From contig OX439129.1 of the NCBI GenBank assembly GCA_949318235.1, positions 3,658,001 to 3,722,000 of the forward strand: a stretch of 64,000 nt of DNA, written 5' to 3'. Every line of letters starts with the position of its first letter. Position 1 is the stretch's first letter. Below the pieces are notes generated by a model. It was given only the letters and a program-made list of their open reading frames with translations. It searched no databases and had not been told where the DNA came from. This DNA is from Ecdyonurus torrentis. Lineage: Eukaryota; Arthropoda; Insecta; Ephemeroptera; Heptageniidae. The translations under genes were made by a program, and so were the position numbers. This document shows, one piece after another, positions 25,601 to 36,654 of the stretch.

Positions 25601-26768
25601 TTTAGTTTCTTTTTTTCTTTTATATAACGTTAACGTATGGATAAAAAAATGCACAAAATAACAAAGTCCACTAAAATTGAAATAATTTTAAATTTTTTTT
25701 TTAAACTTTTTTTTTTAATATTTATTTTTCTTTGAATTATTTAATTTTTTTTCGTACCATTTTTATTTAAATGTTGCAAAACTGACGATCATAAAAAATA
25801 CAAAATTATTTTAGATAAATATTTAATATAATTATTGATTCTTAATTTAAAAATCAGGTAGAGAAAATCATTTAAAATACACAGCGTATGATTATATATT
25901 ATATAAATTTTTATTTGGATACAATATGTTTATAACGTATAAAATGACTGCTCTGGATATTATAGAAAATGAAAGTGTTGAATGTAAAATTCTTGTGAAA
26001 TATAATCGATATTAAGAGTACAAAATAAAAATAAGATCTTCTTATTCTTAAATAAAATAATTCACAATTACTGGCAATTACATACGAGTAAGGTGTAATG
26101 GTATTAAGTCAAAGTCAACAATTAGATTTTTTTTTCCTTTTCTTGCGTCCGAAGTTTGAATCTAATCTTAATAAATGAATAATAATAAGAAATATGGTAA
26201 TAACACACAAGAATATATATAATATCAAAAAGAATACAACATTTAGAAATACGATGTAATTCACGCAAATTAAGTTATTGAAGCTTTAGAATATATAGGA
26301 AAATAAATTTGGGAATGTATATATCATTCAAAGACGATCATAAAAAATAGCGAATATTATTTTAGATAAATATTTAATATTAATATTGATTCTTAGTTTA
26401 AAGTTCAGGTAAGGAAAATCATTTAAATTACACAGTGTATGATTATATTATATAAATTTTTATTTGGATACAATAAGTTTATAATGTATAAAATGACTGC
26501 TCTGGATATTATAGAAAATGAAAGTGTTGAATGTAAAATTCTTGTGGAATATAATCGATTTTAAGAGTACAGAATTAAAATAAGATCTTCTTATTCTTAA
26601 AAAAAAAATTCACAATACTGGCAATTACATACGAGTAAGGTGTAATGGTAAAGTCAAAGTCAACAAAAAAATTTTTTTTTCCTTTTCTTGCGTCCGAAGT
26701 TTGAATCTAATCTTAATAATGAATAATAATAAGAAATATGGTAATAACACACAAGAATAGTTCTTTTT

Positions 26769-26909
26769 TCTATATAATTAAAATTTGGCTATGTCACTTT
26801 AACAACAAAAATTAAATAGCATCATAGAGTCAAAGAAATACTTGTTGACACTGCGTTGCTATTTAATTTTTGTTCTTAAAGTGACATAGCCAAATCTTAT
26901 ATAGAAAGG
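26769..26909. mobile_element. Short hairpin MITE at the foldback centre
   Basis: TTTGGCTATGTCACTTTAA and AAATTAAATAGCA on the left are inverted on the right (TGCTATTTAATTT, AAGTGACATAGCCAAA), giving arms of about 50 bases around a 40-base loop. Confidence 0.8.
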
Positions 26910-27789
26910 AGAATTAAGTGCATAAAATATCAATAACATGAATAAATGACAAACATATACGTATTATGTATTAAAGTGTAACTAAAATTTCCCTTCAATA
27001 AATATGACATATATTACTCATGCAGTTGGGTGACGATCGCGAAGAACAATAAATTTTGAATGATATATACATTCCCAAATTTATTTTCCTATATATTCTA
27101 AAGCTTCAATAACTTTGCGTGAATTATATCGTATTTCTAAATATTATATTTCTTTTGATATTATTATATTCTTGTGTGTTATTACCATATTTCTTATTAT
27201 TATTCATTTATTAAGATTAGATTCAAACTTCGGACGCAAGAAAAGGAAAAAAAAAAATCTAATTGTTGACTTTGACTTTATACCATTACACCTTACTCGT
27301 ATGTAATTGCCAGTAATTGTGAATTATTTTCTTTAAGAATAAGAAGATCTTATTTTTATTTTGTACTCCTAATATTGATTATATTCCACAAGAATTTTAC
27401 ATTCAACACTTTCATTTTCTATAATATCCATAGAGCAGTCATTTTATACATTATAAACATAATGTATCCAAATAAAAATTTATATAAAATATAATCATAC
27501 GCTGTGTATTTTAAATGATTTTCTCTACCTGATTTTTAAATTAGGAATCAATATTAATATTAAATATTTATCTAAAATAATTTTGCTATTTTTTATGATC
27601 GTCAGTTTTGCAACATTTAAATAAAAATGGTACGAAAAAGATTAAATAATTCAAAGAAAAATAAATATTAAAAAAAAAAGTAAAAAAAAAAAATTTAAAA
27701 TTATTTCAATTTTAGTGGACTTTGTTATTTTGTGCATTTTTTTATCCATACGTTAACGTTATATAAAAGAAAAAAAGAAACTAAAAAGT

Positions 27790-27872
27790 TTGCTACTCTC
27801 AGGATTCGAACCCATACTTAATAAAAAATATCTAATGCTGAGTCAGAGACTTACACCATTGCGCCATGAATG
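27790..27872 (-). other. tRNA-like A/B box module, inverted copy
   Basis: Mirror copy in the right arm: B box complement GGATTCGAACC at 27,802-27,812 and A box complement CCATTGCGCCA at 27,856-27,866. Both arms therefore have inward-facing polymerase III-type promoters. Confidence 0.55.
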
Positions 27873-28330
27873 TCATTGATATCTTTAATGAAATAACATG
27901 GAAAAGTATTAATATAGAAATAAATTCTGTAAAATAAGGCAACAATGTATGAAAAAACAACTTGTTATTATTATAATAAAGATGTTTGACACTAAATATT
28001 TAGCATCTAATAATTATTACACGATAGGGAACAATGAGTAGACTTTTGTGATGTTAAAACGTGGACAATTATTTCAATATTAACATTTAAACTTCAACAT
28101 TTCCAATCGGACTATTTTATGAAAAAATTTCAACCCTTCCGCGTATTCTGGCCAATCAGTGTACATTATTTAAAGGCTATGCTGTACGTGTAGAGGGTTT
28201 GTAAATATGCACCCGGTAAATATAGCTATCAATTTTTAAATAATTTTTCTTAAAGAAATATTGTAATATTTTCTGTTAAATACAATTTTTGGCAAGCAAA
28301 TGATATCTGCGTGTTCGTAAAAGAGGCGTA

Positions 28331-28705
28331 CACGGAAAAAAATAAATACTAACTCGGTGTTATTATTTTACTAACTCTGATAGTTAAACTAGCCTTAATT
28401 TGCAATGTTCCTTAAATTAACTATTTGTGGTTAGTAAAACTGAAGTTAGTATTTCTAAGTAATGTGTTAGTAAAATTTACTAACTGCAATTGTAAGAGAG
28501 TATTAATTGAGCTAGCCCACGCTTTTTGCATTTACTATCTTGTTACTTATTTGCTAATGTTTGTTATTTTCTCTTTACTAACTAAAGTTACTACTAAATA
28601 TAGTATAGGATTCACATAAATTTGATTATATTTTATTTTAATCTAATTATAATAATATAAAGGCAAAAGGAAGAAGAATTAAAACATTAGAATATGATAA
28701 TAAGA
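28331..28705. other. No gene seen
   Basis: AT-rich sequence in which TACTAAC and GTTAGTA-type words recur at 28,345-28,495 and 28,575-28,600. No coding signal. Confidence 0.5.
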
Positions 28706-28710
28706 AATAT

Positions 28711-29295
28711 TTTTATTGAGCTTAAAAAGAAAATACAATGTTCAAAAGGAACATTAAAAAGTTGTCACTTACAGTTCAATTTCACTCGGTACACTCGTTG
28801 TAATTGCGGGGAAACAGTAGTATGGGAAGAAAAAAATACACTTCATCTTGAATTTTTAATGTTGCTGAGGCCCATCAGCTCCAGCAAGTGCGGTCCATGG
28901 CATAAGGGTGGCTCTAGCGTTGTCCCTCTCTTGTAGACTTGTAAAAAATCCACATTGGTTGTAGTCATCCAGTAAATACATCACAAACCCTGTAAATAAC
29001 ATTGAAATAGGTCAATTTGCTGACATATATCAAATTATGCACATTCTATATAAATTTGTCAGGTTTTTATAATACTTACATGGTAATTAGAAATCCACGG
29101 AAATCTTGAAAGACTCGTCTCGAAAAATGCAGCAAGCCACAGTATCAATAAGGCTGCAAACAGCGAGCACGTTTTCCTCAATCTATATCAAACAATGTAA
29201 AAAAACAGATTATTATAATACCAAAGGACGTAAATGTAAGTTCATTATAGTTAAAACACTTACCATGATGAATTCTGATGCTTTTTTGTATCCAT
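28711..29295 (-). CDS. Candidate small three-exon gene or its remnant
   Basis: Unknown product. On the minus strand three exons can be drawn: 29,295-29,264 (starts ATG), 29,182-29,080 and 28,989-28,856 (ends TAA), joined by GT-AG introns of 81 and 90 bases with strong GTAAGT donors and TTTGATATAG and TTATTTACAG acceptors. An AATAAA lies near 28,713-28,718. Exon 2 encodes one hydrophobic helix (SLFAALLILWLAAFFE); exon 3 has 44 codons, GC-rich for the window, including LLDDYNQCGFFTSL. Against an active gene, the first junction makes a TGA and exon 3 reads open only in a phase one base away from that exon 2 supplies. It may be a decayed host gene, a gene whose borders I have misplaced, or a TE exon. 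Confidence 0.3.
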
Positions 29296-29339
29296 GAGTC
29301 GATCACAAGTTATTAGTAATAATCACAAATCAATAAAAC

Positions 29340-30555
29340 AGTTCTGCAACGATGTAACCGTGGCACTTCAAAAAAATTATTTTAATTTTTTCTAACGGTC
29401 ACTTTCTTTGTCAGTTCTCGGGCTATTTAACCCTCAAACGCTCAGTGGGTGACTGTTAGGCCCCTAAGGGTGCATTTTTATTAATATTTATTAACCTATA
29501 AAAGTTGCAGATCTCAAATTCCATGACTTTGTCAAAAATGTTTATGCGCAGTGATAGAAAAAAAATTAGTACTAAAAATTCATTAGACTAATTAGCATAT
29601 TTAATAAAAAATTTCGAATAACGTAGAAAGCCAATGGGTGTCTGACCGTCCTTCATACCTGCTCTAGTTATCTTGTAAGAAGGTTACGTTTTTTATTTGA
29701 CTCACTTTACAACGAGGGTGGTTTTATTGTTATGAAGACTAAAAATAAAATTTTTTTTTTTCTACCTTTTTTTTCTTCCTTTTTTTCTTCCTTTTTTTTT
29801 CCCTTGGTTGTAGTATTTTTCTATATTCTACATATATCATATAATACATAATATAATAATATATATAATATATTATAAATATAATTTCTATATATGTTTT
29901 ATATAATTTTTTAGTTACATGGATACATACGAAAATATTGTTTATATATAAAAATAATATATTCTAAATAATATAGAACATATAATGCAAATGACTTCTA
30001 AATAAAAGTTGTATTCGATAAGGGAAATAAAAATAGATTGGAAAAAGAATACATCCTGTACATCCTGTTAGTTTAGAAAAAAACCTTTTTATAATTAAAT
30101 TTCAATTACCTCTTAAAAAACTATAAAGTAAAGTGCACAATAAAAAAGGAAATCATGTATCAGGTATAGAAATTTAATGTAAAAGCAGCATATTTTATAT
30201 TTCTTACCTTTGCTTTACTGCTATTTTTATACATTTGTATAATATATAAGACCACCTATGAGCTTCAATAAGTATGTTATTTATAAACATTTGCTAATGA
30301 TGAGTGCGTGTTGTTAGTGAATAAATTGTATTTACAAAGGTACCGCAGTATAAAAAAAACAATAAAGACATTAGAAGTTATTTATAATGTTTATGATATT
30401 GTCAAATTTCCCACGTTTTGGACAATTACTCCCGCTTTTTTTTTATTGTCACAGAAGTCAATGTTTTATTTTTTTAACAAAAACGTTATAATTGTACTGT
30501 GCTTTGAAGTGGCAAGACGTCAAGTTTTCAACACAAAACAGACTTTGAATTTGGA
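29340..30555. other. No gene seen
   Basis: AT-rich sequence with pyrimidine tracts near 29,750-29,810. It could hold the promoter or 5' exon of the piggyBac-like gene to the right. Confidence 0.5.
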
Positions 30556-30774
30556 ATAATGGTAAGTAAAAGTTTAATATTTATTGTTACATCATTTACA
30601 GCAATTCTAAGAAATTAATTATGGTGCATACTAGCAAAGATTGTATTAATTTTATTTTAACTCTTTTTAGTACTTGTTTTTATAAAATGTTTAATTACTT
30701 TACAAATTTTTGCAAGACAGGCTTTTTTTAATTTCCTAATATAAAAAAATTGATTGAGAAATTTAGGTGTTATT

Positions 30775-30784
30775 TGTCTCTCTC

Positions 30785-30870
<86 letters not shown>
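30775..30870. repeat. (TC)n microsatellite
   Basis: A CT run of about 95 bases inside the candidate intron, followed by ACACACAC and a second short CT run near 30,942. Confidence 0.95.
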
Positions 30871-30877
<7 letters not shown>

Positions 30878-31432
30878 CCAACTGTTTCTTTATTTTCTCA
30901 ACCGCTGTCTCACTCTCTCTTTCTCTCACTTTTCTCTATTTTCTCTCTCTCTCTCTCTTGCGCGCACGCTCTTCATTTTTGCCATTCCATTCAATATGAC
31001 AGAAATTTAACATTTTCAATAATTGCTAATACAGAGACCATAGGTATAACCATAAAAATTTAAAAATCATAAAAGAGGAAGGTATTTAAATTGTTGAAAT
31101 AAAAATAATAAAATATAATAGCAATTAGGAAATTTTATAAAGTAATTTATCTCTAAATATTAAAAATAATTTTTTAACATTTTATATACATAGTTTACAT
31201 AAAAAGTAATTATTTCTAATTTTCATAGAAATAATGCTATTCTTTAAATATTGTGATTTTCTAATGCGTATTTTTAATTTTATTTAATTTTAATTATTTT
31301 AACTTTAATTAAAACTGTGTTCCAATATTTATAAATATAACAGCTTGCAGCATAAAGAAAAATATCTGAAAAAGGTTAAATCTATTATAAGTTATAGAGA
31401 AGAAAGGTAACGGAAAAATAAAAAAAATGTGA

Positions 31433-32028
31433 ATAGGGGTGTTTATCTACCACAAAAATTTATTTTTTGCTAGCAAAATAATAATAATAAGTAGTAACTG
31501 TTTTGAGTAGGTTACTCTTTCAATTGGTTGCAACAAGTATAATATTTGCTTACTATAAGTATAAGTGGTTCTAATATTAATTTGTTTTTGTAATAAACAA
31601 TATACTTACATGTAGTACATATCATAGTTTCTACTTTTTTATTACCATTATAAAATAATAATAATTATTATATAATTATTATAATATATTATATATATAT
31701 TAAATATATTATTATGTTATAATTATCTGAAATAACGGAGAATTAGTTGACAAAGTAATATTTTTCATCACAGTTTAATTTTTTAAATAATGATAAATAT
31801 AAATAATGGTTATAAAATAGTAGATAAACTATAATAATAAATTTTTATCATATTGTTAATTACATATCAAGTATAGCCAATAATAAAACAATTTATATTT
31901 CTAATAAGCAAATATTAATATACTTGTAACACCAATTTAAACTATAGTAAACTACTCAAAGTAGTTAACATATATTATTATTATTTCGCTAGTAAAAATT
32001 GCACGTATGTGGGTTATATCCACCCCTA
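31433..32028. mobile_element. MITE with TAGGGGTG ends inside the candidate intron
   Basis: Inverted ends TAGGGGTG / CACCCCTA, with long similarity inward (TTTGCTAGCAAAATAATAATAA near 31,467 pairs with the complement near 31,980; GTAGTAACTGTTTTGAGTAG near 31,491 with its complement near 31,950). About 600 bases, no coding content. Confidence 0.75.
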
Positions 32029-32469
32029 TATACATTTTTTATTGTTCCGTTAATCTTCCTCTCATAATACACGTAACCTCTATCAGATATGTTTTTCTTA
32101 TGCTACAAGCAATTATATTTTTGCAATAAATTAAAATCAAAAGTAAAATGTAATAATAAAAAACACGCATGAGAAAACCACATTATTTATATAAAGATTT
32201 GCATCATTTTTATGAAATAAGAAATCATAACTTTTTTGTAAATTGTATTCATGAAATATTAAAAAGTTTTATATAACAATATTTTAAGATGCTCTATAAA
32301 AGTTTCTATTGGTTATTATATTTATTTTTTTAATCTAACAATTGATTTATTTTTTTTTTACGATTTATTAAAAATATTTAATTTGATGCCTATAGTAATA
32401 TATGTTATTGTATATTTGTTTATTTTCCATCAATCAAGGAGCAAAAATAAAAAGATCAGTGTACATAAA

Positions 32470-32491
32470 AAGCGCGCGCGCTCAAGAGAGC

Positions 32492-32535
<44 letters not shown>
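32470..32535. repeat. (CG)n and (GA)n microsatellite
   Basis: GCGCGCGCGC followed by a (GA)n run of about 50 bases, 160 bases before the transposase exon. Confidence 0.9.
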
Positions 32536-32538
<3 letters not shown>

Positions 32539-32697
32539 AAAATTAATATATAAATCCATAATAAAGCTACCACCTTATAATTAATATATTTCAATTTGAA
32601 GAAAAAAATTAAAAGTTTTAGCATTATTCATTAGCTATTTTTCATTTTTGGAAAATTTTATTTATTTTATTCATTTATATTTTTATTGCTATTTTAG

Positions 32698-35600
32698 GCC
32701 TTCAGAAAGCAACAGAAGCGTGTGCAAGACGTAAGAATAATAAGAGACATTTTAGAAGGAATGGAAGACAGTGATGGAGACGATGCCGACTCAAACGCCA
32801 ATGATAGTGGTTACTCCGATCATTATAGTGAAGCATCGGAAGAAGACGATGAGATGACTTTGGATGATGTGCCAATTTTGCCTTGTATGACAAGGCGCCC
32901 AAGCATTGATACCCCGTTACCTCCAAATAGAATAATTCATACTAGAGACCAATATGAATTTCAAGAAGAAGAAGAAGAAGAACAAGTTTTGTTAGATCAA
33001 TTTTCTAATAATACTAATTTCCTTCAACATGCTGCCACAGAATCTAACAACAACTCTGACACAAACTCTGGCCACAATGTGACATTTGGACGTGGCCCTT
33101 CATTTAAGAGTGGCAATAAGTCTGCACCTGCACGAGGCAGAACCACTGTGGCACGTAGACGTGGCCCTTCATCTGAGAGTGGCAATACGTCTGCACCTGC
33201 ACGAGGCACCACTGTGGCACGTGGACGTGGCACTTCATCTGATAGTGGCAATACGTCTGCACCTGCACGAGGCACCACTGTGGCACGTGGACGTGGCACT
33301 TCATCTGATAGTGGTAATACGTCTACACCTGCACGAGGCACCACTGTGGCACGTGGACGTGGCACTTCATCTGATAGTGGCAATACGTCTGCACCTGCAC
33401 GAGGCACCACTGTGGCACGTGGACGTGGCACTTCATCTGATAGTGGCAATACGTCTACACCTGCACGAGGCACCACTGTGGCACATGGACGTGGCACTTC
33501 ATCTGATAGTGGCAATACGTCTGCACCTGCACGAGGCACCACTGTGGCACGTGGACGTGGCACTTCATCTGATAGTGGTAATACGTCTACACCTTCACGA
33601 GGAGGCACCACTGTGGCACGTGGACGTAGCACTTCATCTGATAGTGGCTATACGTCTGCACCTGCACGAGGCACCACTGTGGCACGTGGGCGTGGCACTT
33701 CATCTGATAGTGGCAATACGTCTACACCTGCACGAGGCACCACTGTGGCACGTGGACGTGGCACTTCATCTGATAGTGGCAATACGTCTGCACCTGCACG
33801 AGGCACCACTGTGGCACGTGGACGTGGCACTTCATCTAATAGTGGCAATACGTCTGCACCTGCACGAGGCAGAACCACTGTGGCACGTAGACTTGGCCCT
33901 TCAACTGAGAGTGGCAATACGTCTGCACCTGCACGAGGCACCACTGTGGCACGTGGACGTGGCACTTCATCTGATAGTAGCAATACGTCTGCACCTGCAC
34001 GAGGCACCTTTGTGGCACGTGGATGTGGCACTTCATCTGATAGTGGCAATACGTCTAAACCTGCACGAGGCACCACTGTGGCACGTGGACGTGGCACTTC
34101 ATCTGATAGTGGCAATATGTCTGCACCTGCACGAGGCACCACTGTGGCACGTGGACGTGGCACTTCATCTGATAGTGGCAATACGTCTGCACCTGCACGA
34201 GGCAGAACCACTGTGGCACGTAGACTTGGCCCTTCATCTGAGAGTGGCAATACGTCTGCACCTGCACGAGGCACCACTGTGGCACGTGGACGTGGCACTT
34301 CATCTGATAGTAGCAATACGTCTGCACCTGCACGAGGCACCACTGTGGCACTTGGACGTGGCACTTCATCTGATAGTGGCAATACGTCTACACCTGCTCG
34401 AGGCACCACTGTGGCACGTGGACGTGGCACTTCATCTGATAGTGGCAATACGTCTGCACCTGCACGAGGCACCACTGTGGCAGGTGGACGTGGCACTTCA
34501 TCTGATAGTGGTAATACGTCTACACCTGCACGAGGCACCACTGTGGCACGTGGACGTGGCACTTCATCTGATAGTGGCAATACGTCTGCACCTGCACGAG
34601 GCACCACTGTGGCACGGGGACGTGGCACTTCATCTGATAGTGGCAATACGTCTACACCTGCACGAGGCACCACTGTGGCACGTGGACGTGGCACTTCATC
34701 TGATAGTGGCAATACGTCTGCACCTGCACGAGGCACCACTGTGGCACGGGGACGTGGCACTTCATCTGATAGTGACAATACGTCTACACCTGCACGACGC
34801 ACCACTGTGGCACGTGGACGTGGCACTTCATCTGATAGTGGTAATACGTCTACACCTGCACGAGGCACCACTGTGGCACGTGGACGTGGCACTTCATCTG
34901 ATAGTGGCAATACGTCTGCACCTGCACGAGGCACCACTGTGGCACGTGGACGTGGCACTTCATCTGATAGTGGCAATACGTCTGCACCTGCACAAGGCAC
35001 CACTGTGACACGTGGACTTCGCACTTCGTCTGAACAACTAGACGCCAGTACCACAAATCACAGTGCTACTTTAATTCTAGTTAGGGGAGAAATGACAAGT
35101 GACCAAGAACTCAGCGGTTCTAACACCGATGACGAGATATCACATGATTTAAGTGATGATGATACTCCTGCTACAGCATCCCTTAATACATTTGTTTCTA
35201 AAGATAATACTGTGTGGGATAAAAGACCACCGGCACTTGGACGTACGCGATTAGAGAATATTAGACGTGATCCCGGTCCTCGTAATACTATTCCTCCAAC
35301 TATAGCAATCACAAATCCTGTTGATGCGTTTATGCTGTTTCTAAGACCCATTCTACATCTTATTGTTATGTATACAAATCTTAAAGCTAGAAAAGTTCAT
35401 AGTGATATGAACTATGCAAAAGAGTGGATAAATTGTGATGAAACTGAAATTAAAGCCTTTGTGGGAATTATTATAATGGTAGGAGCGCTAAGGCAGGCTA
35501 AAGGGTGTAAGGATAAGTTATGGACTTCTTTGCATGGGTCGCCATTCGTTCGTGCCGCAATGCCTCGTCATAGGTTCAGACAGTTCATGCGTTATATGCG

Positions 35601-36594
35601 CTTTGACGATAAACTACTTCGTAATGTAGAGGACAAATTTTCTCCAATAAGGGAAGTATGGGAGATAGTTAATTCTTTGTTTGGCCAGTATTATACACCT
35701 GGGGACAACATAACTATTGACGAGCAACTTTTACCATTTCGTGGCAAATGTGGCTTTCGTCAATATATGCCGAGTAAACCTGACAAGTATGGTATAAAAT
35801 TTTGGCACGCAGTTGATTCTGAAACTTATTACCCATTAAATTGTATACCATACTTAGGTAAGGAAGGTAATGCAAGAGCGGTAGGACTTGGCAAGCATGT
35901 TGTACTTAAACTATCGAAACCGTATTATAATACAGGGAGAAATATAACATGCGATAATTATTTTACGTCACTAGAACTCGCTAATCTACTTTTAGATAAG
36001 AAACTTACAATTCTTGATACTCTAAAAAAAAATAAAACATTTCTTCCAGAAGAATTTAAACCTAATAGAAATAGATCTGAAGGTACGTCTATATTTGGTT
36101 TTAAAAAGACAGCTACAATTGTTTCATATGTACCAGCAAAAAATAAGGCAGTAGCGTTATTATCCACATTGCATCATGATGATAAATGTGATCATGTTAG
36201 TAAGAAGCCGAAAATAATATTAGATTATAATGCAACCAAGGGTGGGATTGATACATTAGACCAAATGGCTCACACTTACACCAGTAAACGTAGATCGTGC
36301 CGGTGGCCTATGACAGTATTTTTTAATCTCATGGACTTAATTAGTATCGCATCATATGTTATTTGGTGCTTTGAGTATTCTAATTGGAATAAAAACAAAT
36401 CTGATAAACGATACAGATATATTGAGGATGTAGCAATGAGTCTAGTTGAGGATCAAATCAAGCGCCACTACGAGACTTGCAGCCATAAGCCAACACGGGA
36501 AGTAATGGATAAAGTCATGCAAGCCGGTGGATATGCACCAGAAGAACAAGGTAATTTAATTTTTAAAAAGTCTTTACACCTTATAAGGACATAA
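32698..36594 (+). CDS. piggyBac-like (PGBD) transposase with expanded N-terminal repeat
   Basis: A DDE/D transposase of the piggyBac family, or a protein domesticated from one; such enzymes cut at TTAA without leaving scars. The frame runs about 1298 codons from the acceptor at 32,697. The N-terminus is acidic (ASEEDDE). About 29 copies of a 22-residue Ser/Thr/Gly/Arg repeat follow (codons 120-770), then an acidic stretch and the DDE_Tnp_1_7-type domain from about codon 870. Catalytic aspartates fit TIDEQ (near 1000), CDNYF (near 1076) and GGIDTLD (near 1175). The usual C-terminal cysteine-rich zinc domain is absent: the frame ends soon after QAGGYAPEE. I find no TTAA-flanked piggyBac ends around it. 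The N-terminal repeat is highly unusual and GC-rich compared with the rest. Confidence 0.85.
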   Translation, partial: AFRKQQKRVQDVRIIRDILEGMEDSDGDDADSNANDSGYSDHYSEASEEDDEMTLDDVPILPCMTRRPSIDTPLPPNRIIHTRDQYEFQEEEEEEQVLLDQFSNNTNFLQHAATESNNNSDTNSGHNVTFGRGPSFKSGNKSAPARGRTTVARRRGPSSESGNTSAPARGTTVARGRGTSSDSGNTSAPARGTTVARGRGTSSDSGNTSTPARGTTVARGRGTSSDSGNTSAPARGTTVARGRGTSSDSGNTSTPARGTTVAHGRGTSSDSGNTSAPARGTTVARGRGTSSDSGNTSTPSRGGTTVARGRSTSSDSGYTSAPARGTTVARGRGTSSDSGNTSTPARGTTVARGRGTSSDSGNTSAPARGTTVARGRGTSSNSGNTSAPARGRTTVARRLGPSTESGNTSAPARGTTVARGRGTSSDSSNTSAPARGTFVARGCGTSSDSGNTSKPARGTTVARGRGTSSDSGNMSAPARGTTVARGRGTSSDSGNTSAPARGRTTVARRLGPSSESGNTSAPARGTTVARGRGTSSDSSNTSAPARGTTVALGRGTSSDSGNTSTPARGTTVARGRGTSSDSGNTSAPARGTTVAGGRGTSSDSGNTSTPARGTTVARGRGTSSDSGNTSAPARGTTVARGRGTSSDSGNTSTPARGTTVARGRGTSSDSGNTSAPARGTTVARGRGTSSDSDNTSTPARRTTVARGRGTSSDSGNTSTPARGTTVARGRGTSSDSGNTSAPARGTTVARGRGTSSDSGNTSAPAQGTTVTRGLRTSSEQLDASTTNHSATLILVRGEMTSDQELSGSNTDDEISHDLSDDDTPATASLNTFVSKDNTVWDKRPPALGRTRLENIRRDPGPRNTIPPTIAITNPVDAFMLFLRPILHLIVMYTNLKARKVHSDMNYAKEWINCDETEIKAFVGIIIMVGALRQAKGCKDKLWTSLHGSPFVRAAMPRHRFRQFMRYMRFDDKLLRNVEDKFSPIREVWEIVNSLFGQYYTPGDNITIDEQLLPFRGKCGFRQYMPSKPDKYGIKFWHAVDSETYYPLNCIPYLGKEGNARAVGLGKHVVLKLSKPYYNTGRNITCDNYFTSLELANLLLDKKLTILDTLKKNKTFLPEEFKPNRNRSEGTSIFGFKKTATIVSYVPAKNKAVALLSTLHHDDKCDHVSKKPKIILDYNATKGGIDTLDQMAHTYTSKRRSCRWPMTVFFNLMDLISIASYVIWCFEYSNWNKNKSDKRYRYIEDVAMSLVEDQIKRHYETCSHKPTREVMDKVMQAGGYAPEEQGNLIFKKSLHLIRT
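33080..35030 (+). repeat. 66-bp in-frame tandem repeat, about 29 units
   Basis: The unit encodes GTSSDSGNTSAPARGTTVAR plus GR. Two versions, with Ala or Thr before Pro (GCACCT or ACACCT), alternate over long stretches, so a 132-bp dimer is the working unit. A longer unit with an extra Arg codon (GRTTVARR) followed by GPSxES recurs at 33,130, 33,870 and 34,205, marking a higher-order duplication. All indels keep the frame, which suggests selection on the protein. Confidence 0.95.
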
Positions 36595-36654
36595 ATACAC
36601 TAACAATTAAAAAAATTAAAAATAAATAAATAAATATTAATTGTAAATAATATT

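Larger units (their letters stand above)
25175..28211. mobile_element. 3.0-kb foldback element with 8-bp target duplication
   Basis: Arms 25,175-26,330 and 27,056-28,211 are inverted copies ending GCATATTTACAAACCCTC. CCCGGTAA directly flanks both sides (25,167-25,174 and 28,212-28,219), and the paralogue near 61,139 has this target once (GCCGGTAA). The left arm unit 25,791-26,220 is repeated directly at 26,333-26,757. There is no open frame that looks like a transposase. An 8-bp duplication fits hAT-type or foldback chemistry. Confidence 0.85.
30559..32697 (+). other. Candidate 5' intron of the piggyBac-like gene
   Basis: An ATG at 30,559-30,561 is followed at once by GTAAGTAAAAG, an excellent donor. 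The long transposase frame opens right after TTGCTATTTTAG, an excellent acceptor ending at 32,697, and has no ATG near its start. Splicing these would attach a one-codon exon in phase 0. It is an inference; another upstream exon is possible. Confidence 0.4.

Noticed and set aside
33086..35008. 640-codon plus-strand frame and a 468-codon minus-strand frame overlapping the repeat array
   Set aside because: Both arise because the 66-bp unit happens to lack stops in those frames. The transposase frame continues far beyond the array and has real domains.
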